This document shows positions 1 through 5,508 of a stretch of DNA of 7,453 nucleotides, one piece after another. How positions within the stretch are numbered: position 1 is the first letter of the stretch; the number at the start of each line of letters is the position of its first letter. A program made the translations under genes and the position numbers. The DNA is taken from positions 1-7,453 of the forward strand of contig JAKDIK010000132.1 of assembly GCA_030450535.1 (NCBI GenBank), in the 5' to 3' direction. A model generated the notes under the pieces. It had not been told where the DNA came from. It saw nothing but the letters and a program-made list of their open reading frames with translations, and did not search any database. This DNA is from Propionibacteriaceae bacterium. Its GTDB lineage: Bacteria > Actinomycetota > Actinomycetes > Propionibacteriales > Propionibacteriaceae.

Positions 1-524
1 TGCCCGTGCTGGCCAGCGTGCTCGGCGCGATCGTCGGCTTCATCGTGCCGGACCTGCTTCTGCGGGCCGCCGACCGTACGACCAGCTCGGACGCGACCGA
101 GGCACTGCTGGTCTACTTCGACCTCGTGACGCTGGAGCGGCTGGCGAACCAGTCGGCCACGCAGGCGTTGCACGCGGCGGCGTCCCTGTCGGACAACGCG
201 ATCTTCGCGACCATCCGCGCCGCCCTGGAACGGGCCCGCCTCCAGCAGCGCATGCCCTACGCCGAGCTGCGCGAGGTCGGCTGCCAGTTGGAGCTGCCGG
301 CGCTGGTCGACCTTGCCGACGTGATGCGCCTCGACGAGTCGGGCGCGTCGCTGTCGGGCACGCTGCGCGCCCGCGTCAAGGAACTGCGCGACGCCCACCT
401 GACCGAGGTCAAGATGGCCGCCGCCGAAACCTCGGAACGGATGACGCTGTTCATGGTCATCCCCAGCCTCGTGTTCGGACTGTTCTTCCTCGTACCACCG
501 CTGCTCACCCTGTTGAGCAGTTGA
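1..524 (+). CDS. tadC: TadC-like type II/IV secretion platform protein (5' truncated by window edge)
   Basis: The reading frame is open to the left edge (codons in phase with base 3) and stops at 522-524, so only the C-terminal part is present, about 173 residues. It starts with a hydrophobic segment ending in a PDLLLRAADR-like motif, which in TadB/TadC proteins immediately precedes the cytoplasmic T2SSF domain. A mostly helical domain of about 120 residues follows, with the pattern LADVMRLDESGASLSGTLR, and the protein ends in a C-terminal membrane helix (MTLFMVIPSLVFGLFFLVPP). This is the layout of the polytopic inner-membrane platform of Tad pili, which works with the TadA ATPase. The family is usually about 270-320 residues, so roughly 40% should lie upstream. 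TadC is preferred over TadB because it sits directly before the pilin gene. Both share the T2SSF fold, so the letter is inferred from position; membership of the family is firmer. Confidence 0.85.
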   Translation, partial: PVLASVLGAIVGFIVPDLLLRAADRTTSSDATEALLVYFDLVTLERLANQSATQALHAAASLSDNAIFATIRAALERARLQQRMPYAELREVGCQLELPALVDLADVMRLDESGASLSGTLRARVKELRDAHLTEVKMAAAETSERMTLFMVIPSLVFGLFFLVPPLLTLLSS

Positions 525-537
525 GCACCACCCAACC

Positions 538-547
538 AAGGAAAGGA
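538..547 (+). promoter_or_regulatory. Ribosome binding site of the Flp-like prepilin gene
   Basis: The purine run AAGGAAAGGA ends 7 nt before the ATG at 555. It is the strongest Shine-Dalgarno-like sequence seen in the window. The next gene starts with almost no such signal, so the pilin is probably translated at a higher level than its neighbours, as expected for a major pilin subunit. Confidence 0.7.
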
Positions 548-554
548 ACCCATC

Positions 555-737
555 ATGGAACTCGTGCACCGGATCGTGGGCAGCGCCCTCGTCCTGCGTG
601 ACTCGCTGCACGACGAGCGCGGGCTGTCGCAGTCGACCGAGCAGGCCATTCTGCTCGCGGGCGTCGTCGCCATCGCCATCGGGATCGTCACCCTCATCAC
701 CGGCTTCGTGAACGGCAAGCTCGCAGGGATCGGCTGA
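555..737 (+). CDS. Small Flp-like prepilin (major Tad pilin candidate)
   Basis: This 60-residue protein has a charged N-terminal leader ending in DERG (residues 20-23), a short polar stretch LSQSTEQ, a single hydrophobic helix at about 31-51, and a short tail. A basic or charged leader, a Gly at -1, a Glu close after it and one hydrophobic helix are the hallmarks of class IV prepilins processed by a TadV/CpaA-type prepilin peptidase. The length and position (after tadC, before tadE genes) match the Flp major pilin of actinobacterial Tad loci. The conserved Glu (E29) lies at +6 after Gly23 rather than the usual +5. The start is fixed by the strong upstream RBS. It could instead be one of the short, poorly described membrane peptides common in actinobacterial Tad loci that are not the main fibre; assembly has not been shown by anything visible here. 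Confidence 0.75.
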   Translation: MELVHRIVGSALVLRDSLHDERGLSQSTEQAILLAGVVAIAIGIVTLITGFVNGKLAGIG

Positions 738-742
738 CCCGG

Positions 743-1114
743 ATGACCCGCCGCGACGAGCGGGGGATGACGGATTCGGTCCAGTGGGCCATCCTCACGC
801 CCCTGCTCCTGTTCACCGTGCTCGGCATCATCCAGACCGGGCTGTGGCTCCACGGCCGCACGATCGCCTCGACCGCCGCCATCGCGGCCGCTGAGGAGGC
901 CGCGGTGCTGGGCGCCACCGACCACGACGCGTTCGCGATCGCGAACCGCATCGCGGGCGCGGGCGGTCTGGCCGACGTCGGCGTGAACGTCGACCGCGGC
1001 GCGGAGCGGGTGAGGGTCGTCGTCAGCGGACGCATGCCGACGTTCGTCGACCTCGGTCAGACCCGCGTCAGCGAACAGGCGACCAGACCTGTGGAGAGGG
1101 TGACCCAACCATGA
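743..1114 (+). CDS. TadE-like minor pseudopilin, Gln in place of the conserved Glu
   Basis: This 123-residue protein has a short leader MTRRDERG, then MTDSVQWAILTP and a hydrophobic helix at about 16-32, followed by a soluble domain. Leader, helix and the Ala-rich amphipathic segment after it (IASTAAIAAAEEAAVLGA, about residues 41-58) are typical of TadE/TadG pseudopilins. When SVQW is aligned with the SVEF motif of the next protein, Gln14 occupies the place of the near-invariant Glu that normally neutralises the N-terminus of the neighbouring subunit. The gene begins 5 nt after the prepilin stop with little RBS, which suggests translational coupling. Its stop overlaps a possible out-of-frame ATG. 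The family is clear from order and architecture; a specific role (minor pilin at the tip or initiating complex) is inference. Confidence 0.75.
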   Translation: MTRRDERGMTDSVQWAILTPLLLFTVLGIIQTGLWLHGRTIASTAAIAAAEEAAVLGATDHDAFAIANRIAGAGGLADVGVNVDRGAERVRVVVSGRMPTFVDLGQTRVSEQATRPVERVTQP

Positions 1115-1127
1115 GGGGGCAGCCATG

Positions 1128-1132
1128 AGGAG
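1128..1132 (+). promoter_or_regulatory. RBS deciding the start of the second TadE-like gene
   Basis: Three in-frame ATGs occur at 1133, 1139 and 1145. AGGAG at 1128-1132 abuts the first, which leaves no room for normal spacing, but lies 6 nt before the second. The ATG at 1139 is therefore the preferred start; 1133 would add only two residues (Met-Leu). Confidence 0.55.
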
Positions 1133-1138
1133 ATGCTC

Positions 1139-1585
1139 ATGAGGATGCAGCCACGGGCGCCGCGCAGGGGAGAGCGCGGCGCCGCCTCGGTCGAGTTCGT
1201 CGTGATCGTGCCCGCCCTGCTGCTCATCATCGGCTTGGTCATTGCCGGCGGTCGGCTCGCCCATGCCCGCTCGACGGTCCAGCAACTGGCCGATTCCGCG
1301 GCCCGGTCGGCATCCATCGCCCGGGACGCGGCGTCCGCGCGGTCGAACGCGCTGGAGGTGATCCGGTCGGACGCCGCCGCCGCCGGGTTGCGCTGCTCGG
1401 GCGGCCTCGATCACGTCCTCGACGTCTCGGGGTTCGCTGCCGGGATCGGCCGTGGTGCCGAGGTCAGGGTGGACGTGCGCTGCGGCGTCACGCTGGGTGA
1501 CCTGCTGGTGGCCGGGCTGCCCGGCACCTGGCTCGTCGAGGCCACGGCCACCTCGGCAATCGACCGGTATCGGGGGAGACGATGA
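1139..1585 (+). CDS. tadE: TadE-like pseudopilin
   Basis: The protein has 148 residues from the RBS-supported ATG (150 from the ATG at 1133). A basic leader RMQPRAPRRGERG is followed by AASVEF and a hydrophobic helix at about 20-37. Gly14 is at -1 and Glu19 at exactly +5, which is the canonical TadE prepilin-peptidase motif, in contrast to the two preceding small proteins. The mature part holds an Ala/Arg-rich helix (QQLADSAARSASIARDA) and two cysteines (in GLRCSGG and VRCGV) that could form a disulfide outside the membrane. It ends in an ATATSAIDRYRGR-type tail, as commonly seen in actinobacterial TadE proteins. Its stop overlaps the next start by 4 nt (ATGA at 1582-1585), so the LysM-SARP gene is probably translated by ribosomes ending here. 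The TadE family call is firm; pilus assembly is inferred from context. Confidence 0.82.
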   Translation: MRMQPRAPRRGERGAASVEFVVIVPALLLIIGLVIAGGRLAHARSTVQQLADSAARSASIARDAASARSNALEVIRSDAAAAGLRCSGGLDHVLDVSGFAAGIGRGAEVRVDVRCGVTLGDLLVAGLPGTWLVEATATSAIDRYRGRR

Positions 1586-4500
1586 TCCGTCGGGTGGTGG
1601 CCTTCGCCGTGCTGGTGGGGCTTCTCGTGGGCCCGCCGTTGCTCTTGGGGGTGCTCGGTTTCCGGGACTGGGGATCGTTGAGCCTCACCGGCGTCACCGA
1701 CGTCCGGCTGCTGCTCGCGCTGCTCACCGTGGTGGGTTGGGTGACCTGGCTGGCGTGGGTGCTGACCGTCGTCGTCGAGCTGGTCGCCCTGCTCTCCGGA
1801 CGCGGACGCCCGACGCTGCGCTGGCCGGCTCTGGCGTGGCCGCGGGCGGTGGCGGCCGGCTTGCTGGCGGCGGCGTTCGCCGCTCAGCTGACGCCGCTGG
1901 CGTCCGGATCGCCCGGCGCGGGCCTGAGCACGTCTCCCGGCGAGGGACCCGCGGCCGGCCCGCGCCCGGTGTCGGTTCCGGCGGCGAGCGGCCCGACGGT
2001 CCCCACCGGCTCGGATGGGGTGTCGTCGGACGGGGCCTCGTCGGACAAGGCGCCGTTGGACGGAGAAGCCCTGGCGGCCACCCGGAGCGGCGAGGTTCTC
2101 GTGGCGTCCCGGCGCCGCGTGGTGCACCCAGTGCGGATCGGCGACGACCTGTGGAGCCTCGCCCAGCGCTATTACGGCGAGGGCGCGCAGTGGCGCCAGA
2201 TCGTCGCGGCCAATCCCAGCCTCGCGGCCGACCCGATGGCCGAGCTGGCGTCGGGCACCGAGCTGACCATCGTCGAGCCGGTCACCCTCGTGACCGTGCG
2301 AGCCGGCGACTCGCTGAGCCGGTTGGCACTGCATCACCTCGGCGACGGCAACCGCTGGCCGGAGATCTTCCAGTTGAATCGCGACCGCATCGTCGATCCC
2401 GACCTGATCGACATCGGATGGGTGTTGCGCGTGCCGATGCAGATCGCCGCCGCGAGTCCGGCGGAGAGCACCCCGGCCGCTCCGGGGTCCGCCTCGGCCG
2501 GGGCGACCGCCGACGCTCCCAGCGCCACCGCCCCCGCTGCGGCAGGGGAGCAGAGCCGGATGGAACAACCGCCGGAAGTCGCTCACGTGGATGGCCCCCA
2601 TGGCGACGACCAGCGGGTCGAGATCCCGCCGACAACCAAGGCCGCTGACGATCAGCACGCAGCGGCACCGTCCTCCGCCGAGGAGGATCCGCACGTTCGT
2701 TCGCCCCGTGTGCCCGTCGAGTCTCCGGATGAGCCGACCGTTCCGTCGGCTGCGCAGCCCACCGCCTCGCAGACTGCCACGTCGACCTCAACGCTTGCCC
2801 CCGCTGCGGAGGCGCTGGCGCCGGAGGTCGACCGGACGGCCGTCGTCGGGCTCGTCGGCGGGATGACGGCGCTGACGGCGTCAGCCGTCCTGGGCGGAAT
2901 CGCCCTGCGTCGCCGCTGGCAGGAGCTCGCCCGGCCGCTCGGTCGGCGCGTCGCACCACCGGAGACCGATCGCGCCCGGTTCGAGGCCGCGCTCGGCCTG
3001 GCGCGGCTCGACCGGGAACCGGACGGCGACCCCGTGGGTGACCCCGACCGCCAGGACCTGCTCGAGCGCGCCCTGCGTCACCTGGCACGGCACTGGTGGG
3101 AGACGCGCTCGGGCGCTCCGTCGTTGGCCGACGTCGTGGTCGGGCCCGACGCGGGTGAGTTCCGTTTCCTGACCGACCCCGGTCCGCCGCCACCAGGCTT
3201 CCAGAGGGTCGGCGACGGGCTCGGCGTCACGTGGGCCGCCCTGCGGACGCTCGACCACCCGTCCCACCCGGTCGCCTACCCGGGGCTCGTCACACTCGGG
3301 GAGGACGCCGAGGAGAACCTCGTCATGGTCGACGTCGTCGGGGCGGGCACCTTGGGAGTGCGCAGCGAGGGCTCGCCGCTGGCGTCCGAGGCCCTGTCGG
3401 CGATGTTGGTGGAACTTGGCTGCGCCCCCTGGGCGACCGAACTGCACCTTCTCGTCGTCACCGAGGATGAGGGATTCGCGCACGTGGCCGGCATCCACCG
3501 CGTCCGAACCAGCCCCGACGTCGAGGCGGGCGTCCTCGAGGTCGAGCGCCTGACCCGGGAGCGCCGCGGCCTGCTAGGCGGGGAGACCTGGGACGACGTA
3601 CGCCTGGACCCCGATCGCGCCGATGCCTGGGCGCCCCACGTGGTGCTCTTCGAGCGGGAGCCGGACGCGGCTCAGATCCACCGCCTGCAGCGGGCGGTTG
3701 AGGGCGTCCCGACGGGGGTGGCCGCCGTCCTTCCGGTCGGCGCCAACGCCGGCGAGGCCACGTGGGACCTCACCGAGACCGACGGGGCCCGCAGTGTCCT
3801 CGCCGGGGAGCGCTCGCTGGTCCCTCAGACCATTCCCTTGGCGACCCGCGAGGCGATCAGCAGCCTCTACGCACACGCCGACACCACGCTCACCGAACCG
3901 GCCCCCTGGTGGTCCAGCGACGACCCGGAGGAAATCGTGAACATCATTCAACTGCACCCACGCCCCGCCGAAACCCATGCTCCGCGTGTGCTCCTGCTCG
4001 GACCGATCGAGCTGGTCGGGGCCGCCGGCGAGCAACCCGCGCGGGCCGTGCGCTCGTGCATCGAGTACTGCGCCTGGCTCATCGAGAACCCGGGGTCAAC
4101 GCCCTCCCACATGACGACCGACCTCTTCGTCACGGAGGGCACGCGGCGTTCCAACCTGAGTCGGCTGCGGTCCTGGCTCGGCGCGGACGCCCTGGGCAAG
4201 CCCTATCTGCCGGAGGCCTACTCGGGCCGGATGCGGCTGCACCCCGAGGTGACCTCCGACTGGCGCGACCTGCTCACGCTGACCGAGGGGGGCGTCAACA
4301 CGATGACGCTGGAGCGGCTGCGGGCTGCCCTGAGCCTTGTGCGGGGCGCCCCGCTGGCGGACGCCGCCCCCGGCCAGTGGGGCTGGGCCGAGCACCTGCG
4401 CACGGACATGGCGGCTCTGATCCGCGACCTCGGCGTGGTCGCCGCTCGCCTCGCTCGGGAGAAGGGCGACAGCGATGCGGCCCGCTGGTGCGCCACGCGC

Positions 4501-4704
4501 GCCCTCATCGCAGCGCCGGACGACGAGTTGTTGCTGGGCGAGCGCATCCGGACCGAGCAGGCGGCGGGCCGCATGGACGAGGTCGAGCGACTCATCGGGC
4601 GCCTGCATCGGCAGAGCCGGCTCCTCGGGGTGGACCTCATGGACGAGACCGTCGACCTCATTCAGCAGACCCTGGAGGGCCGCCTCCGCGCCCGCGAGGC
4701 CTGA
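1582..4704 (+). CDS. Transmembrane LysM / SARP-BTAD fusion regulator
   Basis: This is a 1040-residue multi-domain protein. Hydrophobic helices lie at about 5-26, 43-73 and 88-107. A Ser/Pro/Gly linker leads to two LysM-like repeats at about 181-232 (HPVRIGDDLWSLAQRYYG) and 235-286 (VRAGDSLSRLALHHLG). A long Ala/Pro/Thr-rich linker follows, then a fourth helix at about 419-442 ending in RRRW. Residues 445-790 resemble no domain I can name. Residues 802-894 look like an OmpR/SARP winged helix (PRVLLLGPIEL ... LSRLRSWLG ... GRMRLHPEVTSDW), and 895-1035 like the bacterial transcriptional activator (BTAD) helical repeat. By the positive-inside rule (Arg-rich segments after helices 2 and 4), the LysM part faces the wall and the SARP part the cytoplasm. 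Start by ATGA overlap with tadE, preceded by GGGGGAGA. Such LysM-BTAD proteins are known in actinobacterial Tad loci; ligand and target genes are unknown. A structural, non-DNA-binding role remains possible. Confidence 0.85.
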   Translation: MIRRVVAFAVLVGLLVGPPLLLGVLGFRDWGSLSLTGVTDVRLLLALLTVVGWVTWLAWVLTVVVELVALLSGRGRPTLRWPALAWPRAVAAGLLAAAFAAQLTPLASGSPGAGLSTSPGEGPAAGPRPVSVPAASGPTVPTGSDGVSSDGASSDKAPLDGEALAATRSGEVLVASRRRVVHPVRIGDDLWSLAQRYYGEGAQWRQIVAANPSLAADPMAELASGTELTIVEPVTLVTVRAGDSLSRLALHHLGDGNRWPEIFQLNRDRIVDPDLIDIGWVLRVPMQIAAASPAESTPAAPGSASAGATADAPSATAPAAAGEQSRMEQPPEVAHVDGPHGDDQRVEIPPTTKAADDQHAAAPSSAEEDPHVRSPRVPVESPDEPTVPSAAQPTASQTATSTSTLAPAAEALAPEVDRTAVVGLVGGMTALTASAVLGGIALRRRWQELARPLGRRVAPPETDRARFEAALGLARLDREPDGDPVGDPDRQDLLERALRHLARHWWETRSGAPSLADVVVGPDAGEFRFLTDPGPPPPGFQRVGDGLGVTWAALRTLDHPSHPVAYPGLVTLGEDAEENLVMVDVVGAGTLGVRSEGSPLASEALSAMLVELGCAPWATELHLLVVTEDEGFAHVAGIHRVRTSPDVEAGVLEVERLTRERRGLLGGETWDDVRLDPDRADAWAPHVVLFEREPDAAQIHRLQRAVEGVPTGVAAVLPVGANAGEATWDLTETDGARSVLAGERSLVPQTIPLATREAISSLYAHADTTLTEPAPWWSSDDPEEIVNIIQLHPRPAETHAPRVLLLGPIELVGAAGEQPARAVRSCIEYCAWLIENPGSTPSHMTTDLFVTEGTRRSNLSRLRSWLGADALGKPYLPEAYSGRMRLHPEVTSDWRDLLTLTEGGVNTMTLERLRAALSLVRGAPLADAAPGQWGWAEHLRTDMAALIRDLGVVAARLAREKGDSDAARWCATRALIAAPDDELLLGERIRTEQAAGRMDEVERLIGRLHRQSRLLGVDLMDETVDLIQQTLEGRLRAREA

Positions 4705-4824
4705 TCGCCGGAGACGTGGAGGGCGACCGAATCCCTCTGACGTCTCCGCGCCCGCGAGGCCTGATCGAGGACGCTCAGCTGCATGACGGTGGGGCTCGGT
4801 GTCTTCGCGCTCGCGAAGCCTGAT
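4684..4824 (+). repeat. Triplicated motif derived from or shared with the 3' end of the LysM-SARP gene
   Basis: A 24-nt motif beginning CTCCGCGCCCGCGAGG occurs at 4684-4707, spanning the last codons and stop of the LysM-SARP gene, and is repeated without change at 4744-4767. A third version of 22 nt lies at 4803-4824 with three substitutions. The offsets are 60 and 59 nt. Read in the gene's frame, all three substitutions of the third copy fall at codon third positions and still spell Leu-Arg-Ala-Arg-Glu-Ala-stop. The third copy contains a perfect palindrome CTTCGCGCTCGCGAAG (6-bp stem, 4-nt loop); in copies one and two the same stem has one mismatch and one G-T pair. Confidence 0.8.
4709..4748 (+). 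terminator. Strong hairpin after the Tad/LysM-SARP unit, probable terminator
   Basis: CGGAGACGT (4709-4717) pairs perfectly with ACGTCTCCG (4740-4748). Inside, GAGGG (4719-4723) pairs with CCCTC (4733-4737), with one G-T pair and one bulged base between the two helices and a 9-nt loop. The hairpin starts 4 nt after the stop codon of the LysM-SARP gene. There is no T-tract, which is common for actinobacterial terminators. Transcription end is inferred from position and stem strength only. Confidence 0.65.
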
Positions 4825-4875
4825 TCCTGCCGTTCACACGGCGCCCTCCTTGAATCCTGCCGCTCACACGGCGCC
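4821..4875 (+). repeat. 30-nt tandem duplication with small hairpins
   Basis: Two near-identical 25-nt units, 4821-4845 and 4851-4875, are spaced 30 nt apart and differ at two positions. Each contains GCCG-NTCACA-CGGC, a 4-bp stem with a 6-nt loop. The first unit starts inside the third copy of the preceding motif, so the two repeat families are joined. Only two copies exist and there is no unique spacer series, so this is not a CRISPR array. Confidence 0.75.
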
Positions 4876-4995
4876 CCGACGATGCCGTGCCTCCGGATCG
4901 TGAACGCACCACGGGTCGTCGGCCATCAGCGGGTGATTCTCTTGCGTGGCTCACGGATGCGACCCGTCTCTGCCGAGGCGTGGCGGCCGATGTCA

Positions 4996-5067
4996 CCGAA
5001 ATCCAGCACGGGATTCTCTATGAAACGATCCACAAGCGCTTTGGTGCGATCTCGTGCTGGATTCCGG
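4996..5067. repeat. 72-nt palindromic element, copy A
   Basis: The left arm, beginning CCGAAATCCAGCACGGGAT (4996-5014), is complementary to the right arm ATCTCGTGCTGGATTCCGG (5049-5067), with one A-C mismatch and one G-T pair across 19 positions. Two further bases pair on each flank (4994-4995 with 5068-5069). The 34-nt centre holds its own helix: CCA/TGG and AAGC/GCTT with one bulged C (5030-5044). The whole element could fold into a long cruciform or RNA hairpin. A second copy with the same arm length and the same 34-nt centre lies at 5342-5413 in the same orientation. Confidence 0.8.
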
Positions 5068-5270
5068 TGGATCTGGAGGCGACTGTTGCCATCAGCCCGA
5101 CCACCGACCGCATCACGGCTACCCGGCGAGCGCAGGAGCTGTCGGCGGCCTCAACAATGCCGTTGACAAACAAACTGACCAGTAACGCTCACGTGGTTAC
5201 CGCTGGAGGTCAGGAGAGGTGACCAGAGGCGCATCCGGGTGCCGACCACCGCTCACACGAACGGGTCGAT

Positions 5271-5308
5271 CGGCTCGTCGGTGATGCCGGCGGACACCCG
5301 ACGAGCTG
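5271..5308. repeat. Inverted repeat with 11-bp arms
   Basis: CGGCTCGTCGG (5271-5281) pairs with CCGACGAGCTG (5298-5308), with one G-T pair, around a 16-nt centre that contains GCCGGC. It lies between the two 72-nt elements. It could be a terminator-like or processing hairpin, but no gene of clear identity ends next to it, so its direction and role are open. Confidence 0.5.
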
Positions 5309-5341
5309 GCCCAGAAGCCATCCCTGCCGTTGACAATCCCT

Positions 5342-5413
5342 CCGAAATCCAGCACGAGATGGCGGTTGAACCGCTGCGAACGGCCATGAACACGATCGCG
5401 CGCTGGATTTCGG
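5342..5413. repeat. 72-nt palindromic element, copy B
   Basis: The left arm CCGAAATCCAGCACGAGAT (5342-5360) is complementary to the right arm ATCGCGCGCTGGATTTCGG (5395-5413) at 17 of 19 positions. The 34-nt centre carries a perfect small hairpin GCGGTT-G-AACCGC (5362-5374). Arm sequence, arm length and centre length match copy A. By position, 14 of 34 bases of the two centres agree without gaps, so the pair looks like one diverged element and not two chance palindromes. Confidence 0.8.
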
Positions 5414-5496
5414 TGGTTTGGCCCCCTCGGCCCCGCCACCTGTCCTGCCGCCCCGAGCGACCATCCGACCACCCCGAACGGCCACCACGTGTGCTT

Positions 5497-5508
5497 TAGC
5501 CTTGTCAC
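5497..5508 (+). promoter_or_regulatory. -10-like box of a leaderless promoter for the glycosyltransferase gene
   Basis: TAGCCT (5497-5502) fits the actinobacterial TANNNT -10 pattern and ends 6 nt before the ATG at 5509, placing the expected transcription start on or next to the A of the start codon. No Shine-Dalgarno sequence precedes the ATG, which agrees with a leaderless mRNA. No good -35 hexamer is visible at the usual distance. Confidence 0.6.

Larger units (their letters stand above)
4705..5508. other. 804-nt structured intergenic region without a convincing gene
   Basis: No reading frame here shows the strong G/C bias at third positions seen in the flanking genes, and none has a clear RBS or a recognisable domain. 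Instead the stretch holds, from left to right, a terminator-like hairpin, two tandem repeat families, a 72-nt palindromic element, small inverted repeats around 5179-5225, an 11-bp-arm hairpin, and a second 72-nt palindromic element. It ends in the -10-like box of the glycosyltransferase gene. Frames at 4887-5222 and 5239-5499 are open, but each runs through one of the palindromes. Confidence 0.65.

Noticed and set aside
257..1414. Long open frame on the - strand (385 residues)
   Set aside because: It lies opposite tadC, the prepilin and both tadE genes, whose identities are clear. The translation is low-complexity (Arg, Gly, Ala, Asp, His rich) and arises from GC-rich codon bias.
1411..2694. 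Long open frame on the - strand (427 residues)
   Set aside because: It is opposite the LysM-SARP gene and reads as Gln/Arg/Gly-rich low-complexity sequence with no domain.
3762..4823. Overlapping + strand frame (353 residues) ending in the same LRAREA-stop as the LysM-SARP gene
   Set aside because: It is a frame-shifted, Arg/Pro/Gly-rich shadow of the LysM-SARP gene. Its shared ending comes from the third copy of the repeated motif and is reported as a repeat instead.
4821..4875. CRISPR array
   Set aside because: There are only two adjacent units 30 nt apart with 5 nt between them, no spacers and no cas genes.
4783..5166. Open + strand frame of 127 residues with a repeated SCRSHGA peptide
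   Set aside because: The peptide repeat is just the translation of the 30-nt tandem duplication; composition is Arg/Ser/Pro-rich and there is no RBS.
4996..5413. Integron attC sites
   Set aside because: Size and folding are similar, but the conserved core boxes at the ends are absent and no integrase or cassette arrangement is present.
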